Of a stretch of 64,000 nucleotides of DNA, positions 1-8,078 are shown in pieces; position 1 is the first letter of the stretch; every line of letters starts with the position of its first letter. Where the stretch lies: contig NZ_JAVKPH010000005.1 of the NCBI RefSeq assembly GCF_031432425.1, forward strand, positions 1 to 64,000. The letters run 5' to 3'. The notes under the pieces were generated by a model. That model did no database searches and was not told where the DNA came from. It saw only the letters and a program-made list of their open reading frames with translations. Both the position numbers and the translations under genes were made by a program. The stretch comes from Ruixingdingia sedimenti. Its GTDB lineage: Bacteria > Pseudomonadota > Alphaproteobacteria > Rhodobacterales > Rhodobacteraceae.

Positions 1-98
1 ATCTTCACGTTCGACAGATCAACTCCACCCCCATCCGCACGAACACGCACCTTAACGTTGTAGTCAATAACTCGCTTCACAGGCACGAGGATCTTCAT
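1..98 (-). CDS. etfB: Electron transfer flavoprotein beta subunit, N-terminal fragment
   Basis: Only the first 32 codons lie in the window; the gene runs off the left edge. The visible N-terminus begins MKILVPVKRVIDYNVKVR, the strongly conserved opening of alphaproteobacterial EtfB. In the family this subunit pairs with EtfA, binds AMP/FAD and passes electrons from acyl-CoA dehydrogenases to ETF-ubiquinone oxidoreductase. The start is set by the Shine-Dalgarno GGAGG at 102-109 on the minus strand, just upstream of the ATG. The codons are noticeably less GC-rich than in neighbouring genes, as is usual for a highly expressed gene. An acyl-CoA dehydrogenase operon lies directly upstream on the same strand, a natural electron donor. 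Confidence 0.9.
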   Translation of the reverse strand, partial: MKILVPVKRVIDYNVKVRVRADGGGVDLSNVK

Positions 99-182
99 CG
101 GTTCCTCCGGTTTCCTTGCTGTCCTACGGGTCCCGCGGGGCGGGGCCCTTGCCAATACCGTTCCGGTCCCGCCGGGCCGGGG

Positions 183-971
183 TTATTCCGCCTGCGCCAG
201 GATGGCGCGGGCGCGGATGCGCACGGGTTCGTCCACCATCGCGCCGTCGACCGACACCGCGCCGTCGCCCGAGGCGAGCACGCGGCGGGCCCAGTCGATT
301 TCCGCCTCGCCCGGGGCGAAGGCGCGTTTCACCTGGGCGATCTGCGCCGGGTGGATGCAGAGCTTGCCGGTCATGCCGAGCGCGCGGGCATGCGCGGCAT
401 CGTCATGGGTGACGGCGGGGTCGTCGAGCCGCGTGGTCACGCCGTCGATCGGCGCCGCGATCCCGGCGAGGCGCGCGGCCAGCACCAGTTCGGACCGTGC
501 GGGCAACAGCACCTCGCGCAGATGGGCGCAGCCGAGGTCGGCGCAGTAGTCGACCGATCCGAAGGCGATGCGCACCACGCCGGGGGCGGCGGCGAGGGCG
601 CGGGCATTGGTCAGGCCCCGGCCGGTTTCCACCAGTGCGATCAGTGGCTTGCCCACCGCCGCCGATACCCGGGCCAGGTCCGCCGGGTCTTCGGATTTCG
701 GCAGCATCACCGCGGCGACCCGCAGGCGGGCGACGGCGGCGAGGTCATCGGCATGCCAGGGCGTGCCCGCGGCATTGATGCGCACGATCACCGGCAGGCC
801 GGTGAAACCGCAGTCGAGCGCGTCGCGCGCCGTGGCCTTGGCATCGGCCGGCACGGCATCCTCCAGATCGAGGATCACCGCATCGGCGCCCGAGGCCGCG
901 GCCTTGGCGAAACGCTCTGGCCGGTTCGCGGGCACGAACAGCGGCGCGCGGATCGTGCCGAGGTCTACCAT
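183..971 (-). CDS. CitE-like CoA ester lyase (HpcH/HpaI aldolase family)
   Basis: A 262-residue single-domain TIM-barrel protein of the citrate lyase beta/malyl-CoA lyase family, which cleaves or forms C-C bonds in 3-hydroxyacyl-CoA esters with Mg2+. Family signatures are visible: LFVPANRPE near the N-terminus, AVILDLEDAVP, the glutamate of ALVETGRGL and the aspartate of GSVDYCADLG (metal ligands), and KLCIHPAQI near the C-terminus. Its start overlaps the MaoC gene's end by 7 bases, so it is the last gene of a four-gene operon. The combination CoA-transferase, MaoC hydratase, CitE lyase resembles itaconate (Ict/Ich/Ccl) or mesaconyl-CoA (Mct/Meh/Mcl) routes, which would make this a citramalyl-CoA-type lyase. 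That substrate is inferred; malyl- or beta-methylmalyl-CoA lyase are alternatives. Confidence 0.85.
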   Translation of the reverse strand: MVDLGTIRAPLFVPANRPERFAKAAASGADAVILDLEDAVPADAKATARDALDCGFTGLPVIVRINAAGTPWHADDLAAVARLRVAAVMLPKSEDPADLARVSAAVGKPLIALVETGRGLTNARALAAAPGVVRIAFGSVDYCADLGCAHLREVLLPARSELVLAARLAGIAAPIDGVTTRLDDPAVTHDDAAHARALGMTGKLCIHPAQIAQVKRAFAPGEAEIDWARRVLASGDGAVSVDGAMVDEPVRIRARAILAQAE

Positions 972-1810
972 TCCGCCCGCGCCTCCATCGCCACCGGGCC
1001 GCCGATACGGGCGGTCCAGAGTTTCAGCGCGTCGCCGTCCGGTTCCGCGTTGATGGTGAAATCGGCGGTGTCGAAGATGGGCGACAGGCTGCGGAAGCTG
1101 AACCTTGCGGGCCGTGCGCCGCGGGTGTCGGCGGCCAGATGCGCCAGCAGCGTCGCCTGCAACGGGCCGTGGATGATGAGGCCGGGATAGCCCTCGACCT
1201 CGCGCGCATAGGGGGTGTCGTAATGGATGCGGTGGCCGTTGAAGGTCAGCGCCGAATAGCGGAACAGCAGGGGGGCCGAGGCGGTGATCCGCCGCGACTG
1301 CGCACCGGCGGGGGCGGCGGCAGGGGGCGTGGCCGGGGCCTTGGCGCCGCCGGTTTCCGCCGCGCGGTAGACGATGTCCTGCCGTTCGGTCAGCACGGCG
1401 CGGCCGTCACTGTCCACGCGATGTTCCACGGTGACGAAGCACAGCACGCCGCTGCGCCCCTCCTTCACCGTCACGTCGAGGATGCGCGAGCGGCGGGTGA
1501 CGCGTTCGCCCACGCGGATGTCGTCGTGGAAGGTGAAGCCGCCGCCGGCCCACATCCGCCGGGGCAGCGGCACCGGGGGCAGGAAACCGCCGCGCGCGGG
1601 ATGGCCGTCCTCACCCAGACCCGCGGTGGGTGCCGCAGGCTGGCCGAGGCAGAAATGGATCAGCAGGGGCGCCACGGCGCCGGGGGCGGTGTCGCCCTGC
1701 CGGTCGAGCGTCGCGTTGAAACGGTGCACCAGTTCGGGGGTGACGGTTTCGGCGGCGCTGTCCTCGCGCCCGATCCAGCCGCGCAGATGGTCGATGTCGA
1801 GGGTCATCAT
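965..1810 (-). CDS. MaoC/FAS1-like acyl-CoA dehydratase
   Basis: Encodes 281 residues, the size of mesaconyl-C4-CoA hydratase and itaconyl-CoA hydratase type proteins that join two hot-dog folds. The N-terminal half carries RRMWAGGGFTFHDDIRVG; the C-terminal half carries FRYSALTFNGHRIHYDTPYA, a MaoC hydratase motif with the catalytic Asp/His neighbourhood. The middle (about residues 150-170) is an Ala/Pro/Gly-rich linker. It starts with ATGATG; the first ATG overlaps the stop of the CoA-transferase as ATGA, indicating coupled translation, so I chose the upstream one. Predicted reaction: reversible hydration of a 2-enoyl-CoA, plausibly a C5 dicarboxylyl-CoA given the neighbours. The fold assignment is firm, the substrate is not. 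Confidence 0.8.
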   Translation of the reverse strand: MMTLDIDHLRGWIGREDSAAETVTPELVHRFNATLDRQGDTAPGAVAPLLIHFCLGQPAAPTAGLGEDGHPARGGFLPPVPLPRRMWAGGGFTFHDDIRVGERVTRRSRILDVTVKEGRSGVLCFVTVEHRVDSDGRAVLTERQDIVYRAAETGGAKAPATPPAAAPAGAQSRRITASAPLLFRYSALTFNGHRIHYDTPYAREVEGYPGLIIHGPLQATLLAHLAADTRGARPARFSFRSLSPIFDTADFTINAEPDGDALKLWTARIGGPVAMEARAEW

Positions 1811-2901
1811 GCCTCCTTCCCCGGAAGGGCCGGTACGGGCCCGTAGCGGCGATCCTCGCCCACGAAGACGGGTGCCGGGGCAGGGTATGACACCGGGCCG
1901 TTGGGTGTGTCCACCGTGATCCGGCGCAATTGGGGGTGGTGCGATAGGGCCTCCATGTCGTTGACAGAGGCAAAAGCTATATCTGCCGCGGTCAGCCGCG
2001 CAGTGGCCTCTGCCCCGGTCAGGCGGGCGAAGGCGGCGGCGGTCAGGGCGTCGGTGTCGGCCCGGTTCGCCACGCGGGCAACGTTGGTCGCGAACCGCGG
2101 ATCCTGCGCCAGCGCCGCGTCCCCGATGACATCGGCGGCGAATTTCGCCCATTCGCGGTCGCTTTGCACCGAAATCAGGATCTGGCCACCGTCCTTGCAG
2201 GAAAACACCCCATAGGGCGCGATCGAGGGATGGGCCAACCCGATGCGCCTGGGCGACTTGCCGCCTTCGTGGTTCAGCAGCGGCACGGTCAGCCAGTCGG
2301 CCATCACGTCGAACATCGACACCGCGATATTCGCCCCCCTGCCCGTCACGCCGCGGCGGATCAGCGCCTCGAGTATCGCGGAATAGGCGGTGGCGCCGGT
2401 GGCGATGTCGACGATGGAAATGCCGACCCGCGCCGCCGATTCGGGCCCGCCGGTGATGGAACAGAGCCCGGATTCGGCCTGCACCAGCAGGTCATAGGCC
2501 TTGCGGTCGGCCATCGGGCCGCTGTCGCCATAGCCCGAGATCGAGCAGGTAATCAGGCGGGGAAATTCGCGTTCCAGCCGGTCGAACCCGAAGCCGAGCC
2601 GCGCCAGCGCGCCCGGTTTGAGGTTCTGGATCAGCACATCGGCCCCGGCCAGCAGATCGGCCAGCATCGCCTTGCCCTCTGGCCGCGTAAGGTCGGCCAC
2701 CACGGTTTCCTTGCCGCGGTTCAGCCAGACGAAATAGCTCGACTGGCCCTTGGCCACATCGTCATAGCCGCGGGCGAAATCGCCCTCGGGCCGTTCGATC
2801 TTGATCACCCGCGCCCCGGCATCGGCGAGGCGGGAAGAGGCGAAGGGGGCGGCGACGGCCTGTTCCAGCGCCACCACCGTCAGTCCGGCCAAGGGCAGCA
2901 T
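1807..2901 (-). CDS. CaiB/BaiF family III CoA-transferase
   Basis: A 364-residue family III CoA-transferase, somewhat shorter than the common 390-400. Conserved features include the N-terminal LAGLTVVALEQAVAAPFASS, the CoA-binding KIERPEGDFARG, LNRGKETVVADL, and VGISIVDIATG, which carries the catalytic aspartate at residue 165 (Asp169 in CaiB and formyl-CoA transferase). The mechanism passes CoA between carboxylic acids through an aspartyl-CoA thioester. The start ATG shares a base with the stop of the dehydrogenase gene (TGATG), and its stop overlaps the MaoC gene, so it is the second gene of the operon. It probably activates the substrate acid for the hydratase and lyase. Itaconate or mesaconate transfer is a hypothesis from context. 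Confidence 0.85.
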   Translation of the reverse strand: MLPLAGLTVVALEQAVAAPFASSRLADAGARVIKIERPEGDFARGYDDVAKGQSSYFVWLNRGKETVVADLTRPEGKAMLADLLAGADVLIQNLKPGALARLGFGFDRLEREFPRLITCSISGYGDSGPMADRKAYDLLVQAESGLCSITGGPESAARVGISIVDIATGATAYSAILEALIRRGVTGRGANIAVSMFDVMADWLTVPLLNHEGGKSPRRIGLAHPSIAPYGVFSCKDGGQILISVQSDREWAKFAADVIGDAALAQDPRFATNVARVANRADTDALTAAAFARLTGAEATARLTAADIAFASVNDMEALSHHPQLRRITVDTPNGPVSYPAPAPVFVGEDRRYGPVPALPGKEA

Positions 2902-4061
2902 CAGAACGACCTCGGCAGGCCGAGGACATGTTCGGCCACATAGGACAGGATCAGGTTGGTCGAGATCGGCGCGACCTGATAGAGCCGCGTTTCGCGGAAC
3001 TTGCGTTCCACGTCGTATTCGCAGGCGAAACCGAAACCGCCGTGGAATTGCAGGCAGGCATTCGCGGCCTCCCACGACGCCTTGGCGGCAAGGTATTTGG
3101 CCATGTTCGCCTGCGCGCCGCAGGGCTGGCCTGCGTCGTACAGGCGGCAGGCCTCGAACCGCATCAGATTGGCGGCCTCGACCTCGATGAAGGCTTCGGC
3201 GATGGGGAACTGCACGCCCTGGTTCTGCCCGATGGGGCGGCCGAATACATTGCGTTCGCTGACGTATTTCGACACCCGTTCCGTGAACCAGTAGCCGTCG
3301 CCGATGCATTCCGCCGCGATCAGCACCCGTTCGGCGTTGAGCCCGGTCAGGATGTACTTGAAGCCCTGGCCTTCCTCGCCGATCAGGTTTTCGGCCGGGA
3401 TTTCGAGGTTGTCGAAGAACAGCTCGTTGGTTTCGTGGTTCACCATGTTCAGGATCGGGCGCACCGTCATACCCGAGGTCATCGCCTGCTTGATGTCGAC
3501 GATGAAGATCGACAGGCCCTCGGATTTCTTCTTCACTTCGGACAGCGGCGTGGTGCGGGCCAGCAGGATCATCAGGTCGGAATGCTGCACCCGGCTGATC
3601 CAGACCTTCTGGCCGTTGATCACGTATTTGTCGCCCTTGCGCACCGCGGTGGTCTTGAGGCTGGTGGTGTCGGTGCCGGTCGTGGGTTCGGTCACGCCCA
3701 TGGATTGCAGGCGCAGTTCGCCCGAGGCGATTTTCGGCAGGTATTTGCGGCGCTGTTCGTCGGACCCGTGCCGGATCAGGGTGTTCATGTTGTACATCTG
3801 CCCGTGGCAGGCGCCGGAATTGCCGCCCGAACGGTTGATTTCCTCCATGATCACCGAGGCTTCGGTCAGGCCGAGGCCCGAGCCGCCGTATTCTTCCGGG
3901 ATCAGGGCGGCCATCCAGCCGGCGCGGGTCAGCGCCTCGACGAATTCCTCGGGATAGGCGCGGGCCTCGTCCACCTTGCGGTGGTATTCGTCGGGGAACT
4001 GCGCGCAAAGCGCGCGCACGGCGTCGCGGATGTCCTGATGATTGTCGGAAACGGTCTGCAT
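2901..4061 (-). CDS. Acyl-CoA dehydrogenase
   Basis: Full-length (386 residues) FAD-dependent acyl-CoA dehydrogenase with the usual helical N-terminal, beta middle (QSMGVTEPTTGTDTTSLKTT; VWISRVQHSDLMILLART) and helical C-terminal domains (QFHGGFGFACEYDVERKFRE). The YEGT-type catalytic glutamate of medium-chain enzymes is absent: the equivalent stretch reads QVAPIST. A glutamate is present at residue 244 in GLNAERVLIAAE, the position used as base by isovaleryl-CoA-type enzymes. I chose the ATG opening MQTVSDNHQD because an upstream ATG would add 20 low-complexity residues; AGG-rich sequence precedes it. Electrons would go to ETF, whose beta subunit is encoded downstream on the same strand. First gene of the four-gene operon. 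Confidence 0.85.
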   Translation of the reverse strand: MQTVSDNHQDIRDAVRALCAQFPDEYHRKVDEARAYPEEFVEALTRAGWMAALIPEEYGGSGLGLTEASVIMEEINRSGGNSGACHGQMYNMNTLIRHGSDEQRRKYLPKIASGELRLQSMGVTEPTTGTDTTSLKTTAVRKGDKYVINGQKVWISRVQHSDLMILLARTTPLSEVKKKSEGLSIFIVDIKQAMTSGMTVRPILNMVNHETNELFFDNLEIPAENLIGEEGQGFKYILTGLNAERVLIAAECIGDGYWFTERVSKYVSERNVFGRPIGQNQGVQFPIAEAFIEVEAANLMRFEACRLYDAGQPCGAQANMAKYLAAKASWEAANACLQFHGGFGFACEYDVERKFRETRLYQVAPISTNLILSYVAEHVLGLPRSF

Positions 4062-4180
4062 CGTCCTACCTGCTGCTTGGCCTGGGCCGCTGCGGCCCCG
4101 CTGGATGCGGTTTTCTAGCATCCGGGGGCGGGTGGGGATAATGCCGTCTGCCTTTGGGAGATATATCGGGCAGAGATAGC

Positions 4181-4807
4181 TCAGCCCGCCGCGGCATCCT
4201 CTGCCGTCAGCAGCCCGGCATCCGCCAGCGCCGCGCCCCAGGCCTGCGGGGTGGTGAACAGATGCACCTGCCAGCCCCGCGCGGCGGCCACGGCGATGTT
4301 GTCGGCGCGGTCGTCGGCGAACAGCAGCCGGTGGGGGGCGATACCGCTGTCGGCCTCGACATGGGCATAGATCGCGGGGTCCGGCTTTGCCATCCGCAGA
4401 TGGCCCGAGATATAGGCCCGGTCGAATTCGTCCAGAAAATCATACCGCCGGCGGGCCAGCGCGAAGGGTTCCACCCCGAAGTTGGTCAGCGCGAACACCG
4501 GCACCCCGCGCGCCCGCAGCCGCCGCAGCAGCGCGACCGACTGCGGGATGGCGGGCTGCGCCATGTCCAGCCAGCGGTCGTGCCAGAGCCGGATCGCGTC
4601 GCCCCAATGCGGATGCGCCGCCGCCACCTGATCCACCACGGCGGCAAAGCCCTCGCCCCGGTCGATGCGGTCGTTCATGCCGTGCAGGTCGATTTCGGCG
4701 AACATCGCCCGGCGGGCCTCCGGCCCGATCTCGGCGTCGTAGAACAGTTCCGGCTGCCAGCGGATCAGGACATTGCCGATGTCGAACACCACCGCCCCTA
4801 CGGTCAT
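4181..4807 (-). CDS. HAD-superfamily hydrolase (IA type)
   Basis: A 208-residue HAD phosphatase-like protein. Motif I is VVFDIGNVLI with the nucleophile Asp9; note GN after DI rather than DxDxT, as in the FDIGNVL subgroup. Motif II is FALTNFG, motif III the lysine of RMAKPDPAIY, and motif IV the acidic pair in LLFADDRADN. The helical cap lies between residues 15 and 90. It overlaps the EamA gene by ATGA and so is probably co-translated with it. The family hydrolyses small phosphomonoesters (for example sugar phosphates) or C-halogen bonds in the cytoplasm. Nothing here identifies the substrate. Overlap with a transporter may mean the two handle a related metabolite, but this is speculative. 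Confidence 0.85.
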   Translation of the reverse strand: MTVGAVVFDIGNVLIRWQPELFYDAEIGPEARRAMFAEIDLHGMNDRIDRGEGFAAVVDQVAAAHPHWGDAIRLWHDRWLDMAQPAIPQSVALLRRLRARGVPVFALTNFGVEPFALARRRYDFLDEFDRAYISGHLRMAKPDPAIYAHVEADSGIAPHRLLFADDRADNIAVAAARGWQVHLFTTPQAWGAALADAGLLTAEDAAAG

Positions 4808-5742
4808 GCCTGCCCCCTCGCCCGGCGCGCCAGCACGGATTCGCGCCACATCATGTAAAGCCCCCCGCCCAGGATCAGCGCGATGCCGGTCCAGGTCACG
4901 GCATCGGGCCATTCGGCAAAGATCGCGGCGCCCCAGAACACCGCCATCAGCAGCGAGACATATTCGAACGGCGCGACCAGCCCCGCCTCGCACAGCCGGT
5001 AAGCCTGCCCGATCAGCACCGCGCCCGCGCCGTTCGACAGACCCAGCAGCAGGAACACCAGCCAGTCCCCGGCCGGGGGCCAGACCCAGGGCCGGGTGAG
5101 GAAGGCGAGCATCCCGCTGTCCTGCGCATAGGACCCGTCGCCAAGCGTCAGCCCCACCGCCGCGGCGGTCAGGATGAAGCCCAGTTGCGCGGAAAGGGCC
5201 ATCGCCGGGGCGGTGTCGGTCACGCCGAGCCGCCGCGTGACCATATGCACCAGCGCATAGAAGGTGGCCGCGGCCACCGCCAGCAATGCGGCGGGCTGCA
5301 CCACGCCGCTGCCCGGCCGCTGCATCACCACCACGCCCAGAAGCCCGACCCCCACCGCGATCCAGCGCCGCGGGCCGATGCGTTCGCCCAGCAACGGCGC
5401 CGAAAAGGCGGTGATCAGCAGGGGGGCGACAAAGAAGATCGCCACCGCCTCTGCCAGCGGCAGCATGGCGAGGCACATGAAGAACATCAGGTTGGACGTG
5501 ACCATCAGGGTGGTGCGCAGCAGATGCAGCCCCGGCCGCCGGGTGCGGATCTGCCCCCATCCCCCCGTCAGCGGCAGGATCAGCCCCACCACCAGCACCA
5601 GCGCCAGCAATGCGCGGATCATCAGCACCTGATGCAGGGCATAGCCGCCGGCAAGGAACTTGACCGCCATGTCGCCGACGGAAAACAGCGCCGCCGCAAG
5701 GGCTGCGGACCCGATGCCGAGCGCGGTGCGCGGGATCGCCAT
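4804..5742 (-). CDS. EamA/DMT-family inner-membrane transporter
   Basis: A 312-residue protein with about ten hydrophobic segments and the internal duplication of two EamA halves (RhaT/YdcZ-like drug/metabolite transporters). The N-terminal repeat ends near GVVVMQRPGSGVVQ and the C-terminal repeat contains GAVLIGQAYRLCEAGLVAPF and IFAEWPDAVTWTGIALIL, typical EamA sequences. Such proteins export amino acids, nucleosides or other small metabolites, or take them up, driven by ion gradients. It lies in a run of minus-strand genes: one base separates it from the YaiI stop, and its own stop overlaps the HAD gene. The substrate is unknown. Confidence 0.85.
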   Translation of the reverse strand: MAIPRTALGIGSAALAAALFSVGDMAVKFLAGGYALHQVLMIRALLALVLVVGLILPLTGGWGQIRTRRPGLHLLRTTLMVTSNLMFFMCLAMLPLAEAVAIFFVAPLLITAFSAPLLGERIGPRRWIAVGVGLLGVVVMQRPGSGVVQPAALLAVAAATFYALVHMVTRRLGVTDTAPAMALSAQLGFILTAAAVGLTLGDGSYAQDSGMLAFLTRPWVWPPAGDWLVFLLLGLSNGAGAVLIGQAYRLCEAGLVAPFEYVSLLMAVFWGAAIFAEWPDAVTWTGIALILGGGLYMMWRESVLARRARGQA

Positions 5743-5743
5743 G

Positions 5744-6217
5744 TCAGCCCGCCGGCCTTGCCCGGAGCGCGCGGTCGAGCGCGTCGAGGAACCGCGAACG
5801 GTCGGCGGCCGAAAACCCCCGCCCGCCGCCTTGGCGGAAGGGATCGGCCGCGCGCAGGTCGGTCATCAGGTCGCGCATCGCCAGCGCCTCGCCCACATTC
5901 GCCGCCGTCAGCGCGCTGCCGTCATGGCGCAGCACCTGCGCCCCCGCCGCCACGCATTTCGCCGCCAAGGGCATGTCGGATGTCACCACCACATCGCCGG
6001 GCCCCGCGCGTTCGGCGATCCACATGTCGGCGGCATCGGGGCCCTCGGGCACATAGACCATCCGCACCAGCGGGTTGGCCGAAGGCCGCAGCCCGCCGTT
6101 CGACACCATGAACAGGGCCACCCCGTGGCGCGTGGTGACCCGTTCCGCCTCTGCCTTCACCGGGCAGGCGTCGGCATCGACATAGACGGCGCGCCCGATG
6201 GCCGGATCGTCAGACAT
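5744..6217 (-). CDS. YaiI/YqxD (UPF0178) family protein
   Basis: A 157-residue member of the UPF0178/DUF188 family, related to PIN-like nuclease folds. It shows the family's N-terminal YVDADACPVKAEAERV, the serine-rich VSNGGLRPSANPLV, VVTSDMPLAAKCV and the C-terminal GGRGFSAADRSRFLDAL. The acidic residues of DADACP and TSDMPLA would sit at the metal site of a PIN-type fold. The biochemical role is unestablished in the family. Its first 8 bases overlap the end of the S-formylglutathione hydrolase gene, so it is expressed with it, though no functional link is evident. Confidence 0.88.
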   Translation of the reverse strand: MSDDPAIGRAVYVDADACPVKAEAERVTTRHGVALFMVSNGGLRPSANPLVRMVYVPEGPDAADMWIAERAGPGDVVVTSDMPLAAKCVAAGAQVLRHDGSALTAANVGEALAMRDLMTDLRAADPFRQGGGRGFSAADRSRFLDALDRALRARPAG

Positions 6218-7040
6218 TCAATGCCGCCGCGTGGAAGCCCATGTGATGTTCCATGAAGGTGGCGACGAAGAAATAGCTGTGGTCGTACCCCTTCTGCATG
6301 CGGAACACCGCGCCTTGGCGGTGGGCGGCGATGGCCTCTGCCAGCGCCTCGGGGCGCAGCAGGTCGATGAACTGGTCCGACGCGCCCTGGTCGATCAGCA
6401 TCGGCCCGTCGAAGCCGCGCTTCTTCATCAGCAGCGTCGCGTCATGCGCCGCCCATTTCGCGGTATCGGCACCCAGATAGGCGGTGAGCTGCTTGCGCCC
6501 CCAGTCCGATTGCGTGGGATTGGCGATCGGCGCAAAGGCCGACACCGACCGGAACCGGCCCGGCAGGCTCATCGCGATGGTCAGCGCGCCATGGCCGCCC
6601 ATGGAATGGCCGGTGATGGACTGGCGTTCCTCGTCCAGCGGAAAGGCGTTGAAAAGGACACGGGGAAGCTCTTCGGTCACATAGTCCCACATGCGGAAAT
6701 GCGGCGCCCATGGCGCCTCGGTCGCATTGACGTAGAACCCCGCGCCCTGGCCCAGGTCATAGGCCGGATCGTCCGCCACCCCCGGCCCCCGGGGGCTGGT
6801 GTCGGGAAAGACCAGCGCCAGCCCGTGATCCGCCGCCCACCGCTGTGCGCCGGCCTTGACCATCGCGTTCTCATGCGTGCAGGTCAGCCCCGACAGATAC
6901 CAGACCAGCGGCACCGCGCCCTGTTCGGCTTCCTCGGGCAGGAACAGGCCGAAGGTCATGTCGCCGCCGCAGACATCCGACGCATGGGTATAGACCCCCT
7001 GCACACCCCCGAACGCCCGATTTTCCGATACCGTCTTCAT
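6210..7040 (-). CDS. fghA: S-formylglutathione hydrolase
   Basis: A 276-residue alpha/beta hydrolase of the esterase D family that converts S-formylglutathione to formate and glutathione, the last step of glutathione-dependent formaldehyde oxidation. Diagnostic features: LSGLTCTHENAM near residues 50-60, FPDTSPRGPG, the nucleophile elbow TGHSMGGHGA with Ser146, the acid in DQGASDQFID and the histidine in GYDHSYFF. The start ATG opens MKTVSENRAFGG, as in homologues. The partner formaldehyde dehydrogenase (flhA/adhC type) is not in the window. An AEC transporter gene ends 11 bases upstream and yaiI overlaps its 3' end. One of the surest assignments here. Confidence 0.95.
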   Translation of the reverse strand: MKTVSENRAFGGVQGVYTHASDVCGGDMTFGLFLPEEAEQGAVPLVWYLSGLTCTHENAMVKAGAQRWAADHGLALVFPDTSPRGPGVADDPAYDLGQGAGFYVNATEAPWAPHFRMWDYVTEELPRVLFNAFPLDEERQSITGHSMGGHGALTIAMSLPGRFRSVSAFAPIANPTQSDWGRKQLTAYLGADTAKWAAHDATLLMKKRGFDGPMLIDQGASDQFIDLLRPEALAEAIAAHRQGAVFRMQKGYDHSYFFVATFMEHHMGFHAAALNV

Positions 7041-7051
7041 GGTCTGTCCTT

Positions 7052-7984
7052 TCAGCCTGCCGTGACCCAGGCGATCACGGCCGTCACGGTCACGATGCTG
7101 ACCGCCGTCGAAATCAGGATCGCCGCCGAAACCCGCTGCGGGGCGACCCCGTAATGCGCCGCCAGCATGTAGGTATTCCCCGCTACTGGCAACGCGGCGG
7201 CGGAAATCATCACCCCCGCGGCGTAGGGATCGACGCGGAACACCGCCAGCGCCGCCAGCGCGACAGCCGCGGGATGCAGGACCAGCTTGGCGAAGGACAG
7301 CCACAGCGCCACCTGCAACCGTTCGGCCGACCGCGCGGCCAGCGACGCGCCGATGGCGAACAGCGCCCCGGGCGTGGCGGCCGATCCCAGCATCGCCATG
7401 AATTCATCCACCGGGCCGGGCAGGGCGGCGCCGGATGCCCCCCAGGCCAGCCCCAGCACCATCGACACGATCATCGGGTTGCGCAGCAGGCCCATCGCCA
7501 GTTCCCGCACCATCGCCCCCGCCCGCATCCGCCCGCCGCGCGCGGCCGTCATGATCAGGGTGATGGCGCTGGCAAAGACCGCCATGTCGATGGTCAGCAC
7601 CATCAGCATCGGCCCGACCGAGGCGGGGCCGAGCAGCACCGCCAGCATCGGCAGGCCCAGAAAGCCGGTATTGCCGCTGACCGCGCATTGCGATTCCATC
7701 GCCGCCTGTTCCACCCCGATCCGCCGCGCCAGCGCCACGGCGAAGGTCAGCGCATAGACCGCCAGCCCGCCGGCCAGATAGGCCGCCGCGAAACGGGCGT
7801 CGAAGATCTCTGCCAGCGACAGTTTGGCGGCAAACCGGAACAGCAGCGCCGACAGCGCGAAATAGAACACGAACCGCGTCAGCGCCGCCGTCGCCTCTGC
7901 CCCGAAGAAACGGCTGCGCCCGGCCCAGTAGCCGACCCCGATCAGCGCAAAGAAGGGAAGCGTTTTCAGAAGGATGGGCAGCAT
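7052..7984 (-). CDS. AEC family (auxin efflux carrier-like) transporter
   Basis: A 310-residue integral membrane protein with about ten transmembrane helices in two five-helix halves. Family motifs are visible: FFALIGVGYWAGR at the N-terminus, the discontinuous-helix region SGNTGFLGLPM near residue 110, GLLRNPMIVSMVLG, and ALPVAGNTYMLAAHYG in the second half. AEC members include malonate and other carboxylate carriers. The substrate here is unknown. The start ATG opens MLPILLKTLPFFALIGVGYW, typical for the family. It precedes fghA with an 11-base gap on the same strand. Confidence 0.88.
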   Translation of the reverse strand: MLPILLKTLPFFALIGVGYWAGRSRFFGAEATAALTRFVFYFALSALLFRFAAKLSLAEIFDARFAAAYLAGGLAVYALTFAVALARRIGVEQAAMESQCAVSGNTGFLGLPMLAVLLGPASVGPMLMVLTIDMAVFASAITLIMTAARGGRMRAGAMVRELAMGLLRNPMIVSMVLGLAWGASGAALPGPVDEFMAMLGSAATPGALFAIGASLAARSAERLQVALWLSFAKLVLHPAAVALAALAVFRVDPYAAGVMISAAALPVAGNTYMLAAHYGVAPQRVSAAILISTAVSIVTVTAVIAWVTAG

Positions 7985-8078
7985 GGGATACTCGGCGTCG
8001 ATCCTGCCGAAGCTTCCACGCCGCGGGGCGGGATGCAAGGCGTGAAAACGCCGTGCAACCCCGGCATGGCCGGCGGGT

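Noticed and set aside
1807..4008. A possible 733-codon fusion of a dehydrogenase-region frame with the CoA-transferase
   Set aside because: The upstream half is an out-of-frame reading of the acyl-CoA dehydrogenase gene; the transferase has its own TGATG-coupled start and normal N-terminus.
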